Made by a program: the position numbers and the translations under genes. From Chrysaora quinquecirrha (taxonomy: Eukaryota; Cnidaria; Scyphozoa; Semaeostomeae; Pelagiidae), in assembly GCA_014526335.1 (NCBI GenBank), contig JACTAT010000008.1:274111-338110 (forward strand): a stretch of 64,000 bases of DNA. The letters run 5' to 3'. This document shows, piece after piece, positions 35,333 to 45,550 of this stretch. The number at the start of each line of letters is the position of its first letter. Positions within the stretch are counted from its first letter, which is position 1. The notes under the pieces are model-generated. The model searched no databases. It worked only from the letters and a program-made list of their open reading frames with translations, and was not told the DNA's origin.

Positions 35333-38300
35333 TCAGTCTTCATTGAAGGATATCTCATCCTCATCATCTGAATCTAATGATTCATTTTCACTTTCACTTT
35401 CCCCATCTTCCTCCACTCCGACTTCCTCTTCTTCTTCTAAGCGGCTCCTTTTGCTTGGCTGCTCCTCTTTCTGTTGTGTTCTTGTTGGACGTTCAGGACG
35501 TTTCCTACGTTTTTCCAGGTACAGCTCAACTGCACGATCAATAATAGCTGACCGCTCTTCCTGTGTCCACGCTTTATCATTCCCCTTGATGACCAATAAA
35601 TCTTCCATCGTCTCGTGGGTCATGCTTAATCGTCTGTCATTAAGCAGAAGGGTTAGCAAACTAAACGATCTTTCTACTGAAGAGTTTGAACCAGCAAGAC
35701 ACGTGACAAGCTCAATTATTAAGCAAAGGTTTGGGAACTCTTTTCTCCTGAAGGTCAAAACACGACGCCATAACATTTTAGGCTCCTTAAAAAAATCGGA
35801 ACATTGACGTAGTGCAAAACGCCTAAATCTTTTCCACTCGGAAAAAAGATCTCTCTCGTTGATCCCTGCTTCAGATAAAGGAACACGGAACCTCTCTATA
35901 AGATCATTGAGTTCCTTAATGCCATAATCTGCCTGGTCATGCCAGTACTGTGGGTCATAGATCTTCATGGCATCAAACAACTTGCTGTTGGTCTCAGGAA
36001 AGCGTTCCTGCAGCAAATTCCGCAGTACCTCAACAGTAGATCTTTTTGCTGCTGCTGCTGTATCTCGTTCTGTCTGAGAATAAGTCATGCCAGAGATTGG
36101 AACTTGAACATGCTCTCTATTCAATGGTTTTTTTCTTCCGTGACCTTCTTTAAGATAAATCCCTGTTATCTGTTGCTTCTCCTCTGTGTAAATAAATTTA
36201 GCGATATGGCTATTGAGCATTTCTTCGTCAAAACCTGCATTCTCCATCAAGTCGTCCAGCTCGTCAACTGTTCTATGTATTGATTCTGCAATTTCATATG
36301 GCATGACACCATTCCCTTCAAAAACTAAAGAGACAGGACCAGCAGCATCCAAAATGTCCAAGTAACTTGCAACTTTGCAAAAAAAAACCATATGACTGCA
36401 ATTTTTTTAAGAGACCTTTTATCTTTGCTTTTGTGTCCGCAGTTCCAGACTTCTCAGCCAAAGCATTTTCAAAAGCGGTTATTAACCCTGGCCACATGTC
36501 AACAAGAATTTTCATTCCTCTTCGTCGATGGTTTATGAACCTGGTGCCATGAATTTTTGGGAGTTTCTTATGAGTTTCGATTCCAAGTGCCTTGCACGCA
36601 GTATAAACCTCATTTTTCAATTTCCCAGAATTCTGCAGCAATTTATAAATAGCCATGTATTGTTCATCGCAAACTTTGAAAGCTGAGTCTCCAATGGCTG
36701 CCTTGAACGCTAATTCTACACGATGGTTTGCGCAGTGTATTGAGAGCAGCCATGGCCGGCTTTCTGCCAATTGGGTTAAAACTCCATTTACAATACCAAA
36801 ATTTACACTCGCCCCATCAGTGGTAGCTGAAACGAGTTTAACTTCATAGCTTTCGGGTGTCATCTTTGTCACACCATCTTCTTTGAAAACGCTGTCAATG
36901 CCCTTTTTAATGGAATCTGCATCCACGCCTCCATAGTTGCTCATCTCGAGTAAAGATAGTACCAAGTAGCAAGGGATTCCATTTCGTTCAACACGTATCA
37001 TGATAAGTTCTTTCTCGGATCCAGTTTTTCTAGCTTGTGATCCATCTGCCATCAATGACATGAAATTCTTACTGGCTATAATGGCAGCACACTTTTCACG
37101 AACAGCGTCGGAGATGCAGTGAATGTATTCTCTGGCTACCTTTTCGTTGTCTTTACCTTGAATCAGGACTGCCCCATTTAGCCTCTGACACTTAATCAGT
37201 ACTTTGAAGTGCTTCAGCGGCATGGTCGGGGTCATTGCCAGTTCGTAAGCTGTCCGAATCATCTTTGTATAGGCCTCGGAAGTGCTTTGCTTCAGGGCGT
37301 CTTGAATTCTTGGCTGAACCAAACGTTTACTTGAACCTGAAATTGTTAGATATTTTGACAAAACACGAAAAAACACGTCTTTAATAAACATGTTTTTTCA
37401 TGGATGGACTCATTAAATATAGACTGTGAAATATTTTGTTGGCTTAGTGAAGAAAAAGCAAGATATTTTACAAGTTTTCCTCAAGATACAGTATTACTTT
37501 GTCTATTAAACAAGTCAGCGCACCTTGATTGCTTGCGACTGCTAATTGTTCCTCATTTGGCAGTCCATTTTCATCTTCTAGAGCCCATTTGTGTCCTTTT
37601 CCTGTAAAATACATAGGTATAATATGTTGAAAAAAGTCCCACAGAAAATGCTCAATATTGAAGACGCTACTGTACACGCTTTTTTTTTATAAGGAACCTA
37701 CCTCAAGGCCTAGTTCTTAAAGTTCCTTATTTTTGGACCTCTTTTGAGGCAATTGTAGTTCCAAAAGTTCCTTAATAGTTCCTTGATTTTAACTGCACAC
37801 ACAGTGGTCTTAACAATAAAAGAGAGACATTTGCATGTAAGCAAAGCTCGAGACTACTCAAAGAAACATTGGATACATGATTATCGTACAATTTATGTGA
37901 TTTTCGACTGCAGATGAATGGAACCGGCTTTCGAATTCTTGATTATTTGCAGTGATAAACGTATTCAACATTCAAAAGTTCTTTAGTGATTTTCTCTTTA
38001 GTAGTATAAGTTCTTTAAATTTTCGGGCCTTCTACATGTAGGTTCCTTATAAAGTGGTTCCTTATAAAAAAAAAGCGTGTACCTATTCAAATTTATTGCC
38101 AGGCATAAAGTAGCAAAATAGTGCTTCAAAAAGTTTATATTCACCTTCAAAGTGCCGATCAATGTTTGATTTCTTGACAAAATTTGTTCCGTTAATGTAG
38201 GCTTCAGCAGCTGTCCTCGCACTACCTTTGCATAGAGGATTCGAAAGGATTGAATTTTTATGTTTAGCACATAGCTTGCACCAAACGAAGGTTACCATCT

Positions 38301-38403
38301 TTTTTCCATTTATTACATCCACTTTATATCCTAGAGCGGCCCTGTTGTCGTAGTTCTCAAAAGTTTTAAGCTCCACCATTGATCCCTTTTGATTGCTTGC
38401 CAT
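35333..38403 (-). pseudogene. hAT1 transposase, ZNF862/C17orf113-like, three exons, one frameshift
   Basis: Minus-strand exons: 38145-38403, 37524-37601, 35333-37336, with GT-AG borders and matching phases. Exon 1 has a zinc-finger-like VWCKLCAKH ... DRHFE. The main exon has LMADGSQ (first Asp), TTDGASVNFG (second Asp), SIHCANHRVELAF, FINHRRR, and the C-terminal dimerisation block CLAGSNSSVERSFSLL with the catalytic Glu; the tail is Glu/Asp-rich. The frame breaks once in the A run at 36378-36387 (between LLKKLQSY and FFCKVASY). Because it is a homopolymer, assembly error is possible and the gene could be intact. ATG at 38403 is chosen because the frame upstream lacks an earlier ATG. Confidence 0.88.
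37675..38080. mobile_element. TA-flanked MITE in the first intron of hAT1 transposase
   Basis: Ends are TA|CACGCTTTTTTTTTATAAGG and its complement followed by TA. The interior has repeated GTTCCTTA words. The TIR design matches the CACTCTTTTTTTTATAAG MITEs at 33746, 51652 and 56286, differing mainly at the fourth base, so these are two subfamilies. Confidence 0.8.
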
Positions 38404-38813
38404 TTTAATACTGATCACGCACGAATCTGGATTAATGCCCTTTACTCGTCTATAGCTACTTAACTGGTCCTAAACTGACCAAGAGGAAATACATTCAAAC
38501 ACCTTTTGACAGATATTATCATTCAAATTATTGTTATAACATTTGTCAACTATGATGCTTATCGCAATTAAAAAGTCGTCAACAGAACAAAAAAACAGGA
38601 AAAGTCCGAGGTGACAAGAAGATTAAAAAATTAGTCTATTCAAAGATTAACGCGAGAGATTTCCTGTCTGTTCGGTATTGAAGAAAGAAAAGTGAAGGCG
38701 GGCTGTTTTTCGGTTATTTGATATCGAGGGGAGCGATGACAGCTCGCCTCCAGCATTCGAGGGGAGTGACGAGGCGGGCGCGGGCGATCGCCCGCCTTAA
38801 AAGGCGAGGCCTG

Positions 38814-38821
38814 CCCAAGCA
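38814..38821. repeat. hAT1 target site duplication, right
   Basis: CCCAAGCA, identical to 35090-35097. Confidence 0.95.
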
Positions 38822-39499
38822 GGGATTTAACCATGAAATCATCAATGAGCTCATCAGTAAAACAAAGGCATTTTCTGAAGCTGAGCGTTTTGTTATTTTG
38901 TCTCTGGATGAAATGAAAATCCAAGAGGATGTTCAGAACATGTTTGCTGTTAAAGACAGATTCATATATTTTATTGCAGACCCACCGCACCTTATGAAGA
39001 CTACAAGAAACTGTCTGCACAACTCAGGCTGTGGGAAACAGTCCAGATTTATGTGGAATGATGGACAACACATTCTATGTAGACACAGTTACAATGTTTA
39101 TATGGAAGATCAGAAATGTGGTCTGCATCTCCTTCCCAAATTAACAGAAGGCCACATGCAACTCAACTCCTACTCAGTGATGAATGTGAGGTTTGCTGTC
39201 CTGGTGCTGAGTTCAGCAGTAGCTGGTGTCCTCCAACATTTTGGTCGAAAGGAAGCAGCATCAACATCAAAGTTTTGTGGCATGATGGACACATTCTTTG
39301 ACTGTATGTATGTGAGAAACCTCACAGAAGGGCACAGGAAATTAAAGCCATTTCTTCAGCAATACCCTTCACCGAACGATAACAGATTTGAATGGTTGCA
39401 AGAACTTTTTGTTTATCTCAAGAATTGGAAAGATTGGTTTCCAATAGAAAAGGTGATTTTTCTGATTCAGAATAAGGAAATGTTTCTGTCTTTGCAGAC

Positions 39500-40448
39500 T
39501 TACAAGGGTCCAAGTAGTACTACTTTTTTTTAGTTCAGTTCTCAATGACTTCTCTCTGGTTTTTTTATGCATTCTCAACATAGCCAAAAATTGTCCTTGC
39601 TGTGCTGTTTTGACCTTGCCAACTTTGCGTATGCGGCGATAAAGGGTGCCACAAACATAGCCACTAAGATACACAAGAGCATTCTTTTCTTTTTCGCTTA
39701 ACCCTATGAGGCTGGAATTAAAGTGAAGGATTTCAGCCTGATCTGTGTTTTGGATTCCAACAATCAAGGAAATTATTTGATTTGCAAGTTCCATTCCAAG
39801 TAATAAGTAACAGTTGCGTGATAGTTTAAATAGTCCTTCTTTTCTGCTTATTATTCCATAAAACTTGGGATAAAATTTATCAAAATCTTCACTAAATTTC
39901 TCTATCACATCCTCAAATGCTTTATATAAACTGAGGATCTCTTCATATGACATTGAAAAATTGCAAAATTCCTTTTGTATGGAGTCAGGGTAGCACAAGT
40001 CCTTAGATAACTTCTGGACACTCCTTTCAATGCATGATTTTAATTGAAGAGGATGCAGCTTGGGTTTCTTTTTCTCTTTGTGACTTCTGCTTGTGTGTGT
40101 CTTCAAGCCCCTCTTCGTTTTGAACTCTTTTGGGCACAATAAACATTTAAAGGTTTCCGTTGTTTCAGTGGTTACCTAAAATGAAAGAAACCAATTCATA
40201 TAAGATTTTAATATCTGACCGTGGGTCATGCATGAAACATTATAGGCCTATATCATAATATGAATATCTAGTAAAACACGTTTTTTACGGGAAAAGTTAA
40301 ATATACATTGACAAAAACTCACCTCTGACACGATTGTATCAAGTTCTTGCTGTACGGATTCTTCTTGCTCAAAAAAATCTTCATCTAAAAGGTCTAAAAT
40401 GAGATCCAAATCGTTTCCTTTCATACAATCGTCAGGCTGTTCTGCCAT
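39500..40448 (-). pseudogene. P2 partner gene: C2H2 finger protein with YLSGYV region
   Basis: Two minus-strand exons: 40323-40448 (ATG at 40448; acidic 42 residues) and from 40175 down. The donor is GTGAGT and the acceptor CATTTTAG; phases match. Exon 2 opens with a C2H2 finger (CLLCPKEF...GLKTHTSRSH), then basic and helical sequence, ELANQIISLIVG, and NALVYLSGYVCGTLYRRIRK. This last region aligns by eye with LRYLGGYVVHVLLSKYK of the P1 helicase protein. Beyond about 39515 the frame is antisense to the transposase, so the true 3' end has been lost by an internal deletion that fused the two convergent genes. Function unknown; a partner of the transposase is inferred from position. Confidence 0.65.
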
Positions 40449-40569
40449 GTTGTGATTTGAGTGTGCACTCTCGTCGCGCTTGATTAATCATCTCAACATT
40501 GGGCACTGTTCATATCGAGAACAATAGGGCGCGTGGGCTGTTTCCAGACTATCTTTTTCTTATGACTAT

Positions 40570-41857
40570 GGTTAATCGATGGCGATGAGAATCGTTTACA
40601 AACGTGGGCCTACACTACAAGGACTGGGAATCGCTAAAGATGGGCCTAAAAATGCTTTGTCAAACTCATGAAAGATCGGAATGTAAAAAGGTAGCATATA
40701 TTTTTAAGAATACAGGAATATGTGATTATAAGTTACAAATAGAAATAGTCAGGGCGCTATGGTAAATGCAGCATGCAAAATCTGTGGGCAATTCAAAAAA
40801 ATGGTTTAAAACAAGCGCAGAAGCTTTTAGATGACAAATCAACTTGTTGGACCTCTCCAAATTACTTGTGGGTGTAATCCGGCAGCATTTTGTGCTTTCC
40901 CCAAATGCTTTTCTATATACTTTGAAACCTTGAAAATGGCACAAATTCAAAATTGGTGCATGAAAAATCGAAAACAACACTCAGAAAGTGCTTGCAAAGT
41001 ACATTCAGAATATATGTTGTTTTGAAATTCAGTCGCTCTCCTTCCTTCAGAGTTATCGATTGGTAAAACCTGAGCGCCCCCCTGCAAACACGATTAATTT
41101 CTCGCTCGTGCAACATTGCAAGGGGGCACTCAAAGTTCACTGCTCAATTCCTCCTGTTAGGTGAGCTCAAATTTAACCAATAAGGTCTCTTTTGAATGCA
41201 CTCAATAAGCCCTTTCTGGCAGTAGTTTTAAATTTGTTATGCAATGATTTTAGATTTTGGTGATTTTCAAGATTTTGAAGTAATTGAAAAACTGTATACG
41301 GAAAGCACAAAATGCTGCTGGATTACCCCTACAAGTTAATTGGTGATGTCCAACAAGTTGATTTGTCATCTACAAGCTCTTGCACTTGTTTTAAACCTTT
41401 TTTGCCTTGCCCACTGATTTTGCAGTCTGACCCCTGTTTTTGTCCAATAGCGACCTGACTAAAATAGAATCGTAAGGACAGAGCTTCTGGGGGAAAAGGT
41501 GGAGTCCTGATAGCTATTCACAGTGATATAATATCCATTGAGCAATCATCATCTGCTGATTGTGAGATTGCGTGGACCAAAATCTCACATAACAAGGGAG
41601 ATATTATGTTTGGTTCATTTTATCGCCAGCCTACATCCCCCATAGAGACTATGGAACAATTTTAAGTCTCCATGAACAGCCTTAAAGAGCTCAATAGATT
41701 TTACATTAAACATGTCATACTTGGAGGTGATATCAATTTACCAGATATAAATTGGACGGATGGATCAAGTGGAATTAGTGAAAAAATGCTGAGTATTATG
41801 GAGGAATTCAATCTGACACAAGTAGTACAAAAACCCACGCGTCAAAGCAACACTTTG
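40570..41857 (+). repeat. locus-1 copy of duplicated segment, part 2
   Basis: Near-identical to 52244-53530 (same orientation) and to the inverted arm 54769-56048. It contains a hAT-like MITE and the start of a LINE endonuclease. Confidence 0.85.
40747..41461. mobile_element. hAT-like foldback MITE (copy 1)
   Basis: Ends TAGTCAGGGCGCTAT and inverted TAGTCAGGTCGCTAT; inverted similarity extends about 200 bp (CAAAATCTGTGGGCAA, ACAAATCAACTTGTTGGAC). It is flanked by AAATAGAA on both sides with a one-base offset at the left, so an 8-bp duplication is likely. Short frames inside are not genes. Confidence 0.65.
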
Positions 41858-43425
41858 GACCTTAAGTTTTCACGACCCACCCAGATCTTATTGAAGGAAC
41901 CTATGTGGTCCCAGGTATGAGTGACCACAGTGCAGTAATTTGTGACATTCATTTCAAGACCAAGCCCAAGACCAAATCCACTAAGATCTGTCTACTTATA
42001 CAAACATGCAGATATGGAAGGACTGCAGGAAGAATTAAGAAATTCATATAAATCATTTCAAGCGTCACAACCCTCTACAAAGTCAGTTGAAGAGAACTGC
42101 ACTTATTTCAAGAACGTACTCTTGAAACACATTCCCCAAAAGACACTCAACAAGAAAAAGTCTACTCCATGGTTTAACTCACACAATAAACTCTCATTCG
42201 CCAAAAGCAGCAGCGTTACAATGCAGACACAGCAATGGTGAACAAAATTGGAGCAAATTCAGAAATCTACGGAAAATGGTACATAATGAAATGCGAAAAG
42301 CCCACCAAAATTATATCAAAAACCTCCTAGACATTGGCGATGATGATGTCATTAGTGGCAATACATCAAAGCCAAACGTAAAGACACTTCTGGAATTCCC
42401 ATCCTTAAATCTGAAGGAAAGGAAATCACAAAAGGCAGATATCCTTAATAAACAGGACATTAGTGTCTTTACAGATGAAAATCCTACATTACCTCAGAAA
42501 ATCAACCCATCCAAAGCAAGAGGACCAGATTTAACTCCAATGCGCGTCCTTAAAGAAGCTGCATCAGCTATTGCACCATTCTTATGCTTCATTTTCCAAC
42601 AATCAATTGATACTGGGTCTGTCCCAGCTGACTGGAAACATGCAAATATCATAGCAGTATACAAGAAAGGCTCAAGGACAAAAGCCAATAACTATCGACC
42701 TGTGTCTTTAACATCTGTACAATGTAAACTACTAGAACATATCATGTTTTGACACATCATGACACACCTGAACGCACAGAATGTGTTGGAAGATCATCAA
42801 CAAGGCTTTAGGAGTTATCGTTCATGTGAGACACAACTTATAAATACCATAGAACATTTGGCATGCTCAATGAATTACAGAAACCAAAATGACCTTTTGA
42901 TACTTAAGATTTTTCAAAGGTATTCGACACTGTTGCACACAAGCATCTGCTCAAACTTGATTATTATTACAGCGGCATGCTGCACGTTTCCTTACAAAAA
43001 CATATTCAAGACAAGAAGGATGTGTTACCCAAGCACTAAACCATCTAAATTGGAACACAGAAGGAAAGTAAACAGACTTAACGTTAATGCACAAAACAAT
43101 GCATGGCCAAGCAGCAATTAATATACCACCTTATGTAAAACACAAAACTGTAATGAAAACTAGAAATTCTGATCCGATGAAGTTCATTCCAATACATAAC
43201 ATCATGTGACAAATATAAATACAGTTTCTGGCCTAGAACAATTAATGACTGGAACAGTTTACCACAAAATATTTTAAATATGAACTCGATAAGTAACTTC
43301 AAACTCTCTGTAAATAATTATGTCCTTATGTAATATCTTATTCAATCTTTATTTATTCGTTATTTGGAATTTGCCATATGTCCTTATAGGATTTTGCAAA
43401 TAAGTTATGTAGATGTAGATGAAAT
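41462..43425 (+). pseudogene. CR1/jockey-like LINE ORF2, heavily deleted
   Basis: Endonuclease C-terminal half: GGKGGVLIAI, FGSFYRQP, ILGGDINLPDINW, QVVQKPTRQSNTLDL. RT start: SKARGPDLTPMRVLKE, YKKGSRTKANNYRPVSLTS, HQQGFRSYRSC. The palm with the catalytic YXDD/FADD is missing (lost near 42960-43090). The far C-terminus resumes at about 43090 and ends FWPRTINDWNSLPQNI before a stop at 43332. It ends in a GTAGATGTAGATG tail (43408-43421). Several frameshifts and stops; dead. Confidence 0.82.
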
Positions 43426-43429
43426 CCGC

Positions 43430-44680
43430 AAAAAATGATCAACATTGAATGGGTGAGGGGGGCAAAGACACAGATCCCAAATCTATATGACTGAGTATTT
43501 GCCTCAACATATATTGTCCATCATTGTAGACCAAAAACGACTAAGTAACAGAACAGAGAAATGGGGTTCCAGATCATAACTTTTAAAGAGTAATCACAGA
43601 CTTCAGGAACATGGACTTTAAGAATGAGAAACTAGACCTTCAGTATAGAAACATGACTCTGGATTAGGAGCAAACAAATAGACTCAAGACCAGAAAAAAG
43701 AGCGAAGAGCAGGTCCACATCTAGGAGGATCGTATAATTTAAGATTCAAGATTCAAGATCCAAGATCTGAGATATTAAGATCCAAGAAATTAAGATCCGA
43801 GATATTAAGATCCGAGATATTAAGATCCGAGATATTAAGATCCGAGAAATTATGACCCTTGATATTAAGTTATATTACAATATGATAATCTTTAAATCAA
43901 CTGACGACTAAATATTTACAGCAATCAAGGTGAGCAGAATATTAAGACAGTGATTATGTCTTCTCAGATTCAAAACTTAAGACTTTTTGCAAAGTGTAAA
44001 CAATGATAGTATTTTAATGTAGGTTGTTTTATGATTTGAAGGTTACAGTTGAGGCTTCCACCAAAGATGACTGTTTCTCCCCTTGTCAATATGGAGGATT
44101 TTTGAAGGGAATTCTTAGAAAAATTTTCCCAGTTTCTGCAGCTGAGCACAAGCACAAATTTTCTCAACCAACTGAGGCACATTTTGATTAGGTCATTACA
44201 TTTACATAATTTACAAGTTGATGATGATGACTAGACTTAATTAAACATTACAAAACCTGTCAATAGGTAGTGAATATTGTAAATGAGTTTAATGAATACC
44301 TAAAAAGTTTATTGATCAACTCACAAAAATTCAAGATCCCAAAAATCCACAAGCATTTTATTATGTTACAAAATCTGGACCCCTAAAATCATGCCAAGAA
44401 ATTATCAAGAGAGTTCACTGACATCACCAGGAAACTACACTACTATACTCATCTACTGGGCCTATATAGGCCTACACTGTGACATCACAATAATTGACCC
44501 TGTAACATCATCATCGTGTTTACCATCCCTGCTCTGTGCTGTGTTTTTCCAAATTGTCTCGCGTCAACAGAAATAAGGTAAAAAGTAAGAAAGAGCTAGA
44601 AAATTCTATGGGTCAAATCCCTGTGTCACGAATTAACGAAACGATCCTTGAAGGCCACAGGTCAGAGGTGCTCGGCCACG
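43430..44680. other. spacer with GATCC minisatellite
   Basis: 43560-43740 resembles the GGACTGAAG dispersed family. 43738-43865 is a GATCCGAGATATTAA tandem repeat. The rest has no recognised gene. Confidence 0.4.
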
Positions 44681-44683
44681 CGC

Positions 44684-44756
44684 CAATATTCAGTGCAAAT
44701 ATGCAGTGCAAATATTCAGTGCAAATATTCAGTGCAAATATTCAGTGCAAATATTC
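44684..44756 (+). repeat. 13-bp tandem repeat AATATTCAGTGCA
   Basis: Five to six near-perfect units. Confidence 0.9.
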
Positions 44757-44974
44757 TCTCAAAATGCAAATATTTATCATTTAACCCTTAAACACAAAAT
44801 ATATTTGAAGACAACATTAACTCACCAAAATTATCTATAGTCAAAGAATTCAGCTTCAACCACTGTTGGTTCAAGAAAAACACCACTCTTGCTGGAGAAA
44901 AAATTGAATAGCAAAACCAACAAAACAAGCAAACAAGAAATTCCCCTTGCACTGGCAGTAAATCGAGATATTCT

Positions 44975-45165
44975 ACATATCAATATCCTTATATGGCAAA
45001 TTATTGTCATTGCCATGCGTCTTGTGTCCAAACTGACCAATGGCAATCCTCAGGAAAGATATTGAAACATGTGGGAACCATCCTTGAAAAAACGGAATAG
45101 GGTAGGGTATGCAGAATGCAGGAACGATCAGAAGACGAAGGATGAACTGTTAAAAATCACTTATG
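44975..45165 (+). repeat. dispersed repeat, copy 1
   Basis: Shares ATATCCTTATATGGCAAATT, CAAACTGACCAATGGCAA, GGAACGATC.GAAGACGAAG and CTGTTAAAAATCACT with 61128-61312 in the same order and orientation. Unknown class. Confidence 0.65.
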
Positions 45166-45297
45166 TTTCATAATTCTGCTGCTGTGTGTTATGATATTTT
45201 ACATGAAGTAGTAGGCAAGCCTTCATCATCAGTTTTGGATAATGAGCACATGTTCTCTTACGAGATGTCTCTTTGCTTTTGTCGATCATAACACTGT

Positions 45298-45375
45298 GAA
45301 CAGGAATGAACACAAGTGAACACGAATGAACACGAGTGAACACCAGTCGAACACGAGTTGAGCACAAGTAAAAAC
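45298..45375. repeat. 12-bp tandem repeat GAACACRAGTGA
   Basis: About six imperfect units. Confidence 0.8.
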
Positions 45376-45550
45376 AAGTGTAGACAAAATAAAAACGGGT
45401 GAACCAATCGAATCCGACTTTTGTACGAAATAAATCAAATGAACTTAAATAATCGATTATATTTTAACTAAACTCAAAATAAGTAGATTTTATCATACAG
45501 TAATCATAGATTTAATCAAAAATTGTATTAAGTTAATTTAATTAATTAAG

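Larger units (their letters stand above)
35098..38813 (-). mobile_element. hAT1: hAT element nested in P2 transposase
   Basis: Starts CAGGCCTCGCC and ends GGCGAGGCCTG, a perfect 11-bp TIR, flanked by CCCAAGCA duplications. Removing the element and one duplication restores the P2 reading frame across the site. 8-bp duplications are diagnostic of hAT. It carries a minus-strand transposase and an intronic MITE. Confidence 0.95.
34119..39533 (+). pseudogene. THAP/P-type transposase of P2, split by hAT insertion
   Basis: ATG at 34119 opens a THAP-like finger (CANCEIYGC ... VCELHF) with a frameshift near 34275. A donor-like GTAAGT lies at about 34358. The next part (about 34460-35097) has RYHPMIIRYCLGLAAKSP and VLILPSRRRLRDYKN, the P-superfamily block before the catalytic core. 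A hAT element then interrupts at 35098-38813. The frame resumes with ISKTKAF and LSLDEMKIQ (first catalytic Asp), but about 120 residues usually present are missing before DPPHLMKTTRNCL and MWNDGQHIL. It ends after FLSLQTYKG, where the frame runs into antisense of the partner gene. Hence hAT insertion, frameshift and internal deletions: inactive. Confidence 0.85.
33968..40569. mobile_element. P2: P-superfamily element, internally deleted, with nested hAT
   Basis: Left end reads ATAGTC, 11 bases, ATAGTCTGGAAACA; the right end reverse complement reads ATAGTC, 11 bases, ATAGTCTGGAAACA, giving an imperfect TIR of about 31 bp. Without the nested hAT it is about 2.9 kb. It carries a plus-strand THAP/P transposase near the left end and a minus-strand zinc-finger partner gene near the right end, convergent as in P1. 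Comparison with locus 2 shows the insertion also replaced about 370 bp of target (51874-52243), so no target duplication survives. Confidence 0.7.

Noticed and set aside
35343..35807. 154-codon Ser-rich ORF on the plus strand
   Set aside because: Antisense of the acidic tail of the hAT1 transposase.
40726..41140. Small ORFs in 40.7-41.1 kb and their copies at 52.4-52.8 and 55.4-55.9 kb
   Set aside because: They lie in the inverted arms of a foldback MITE on both strands; conservation is due to duplication.
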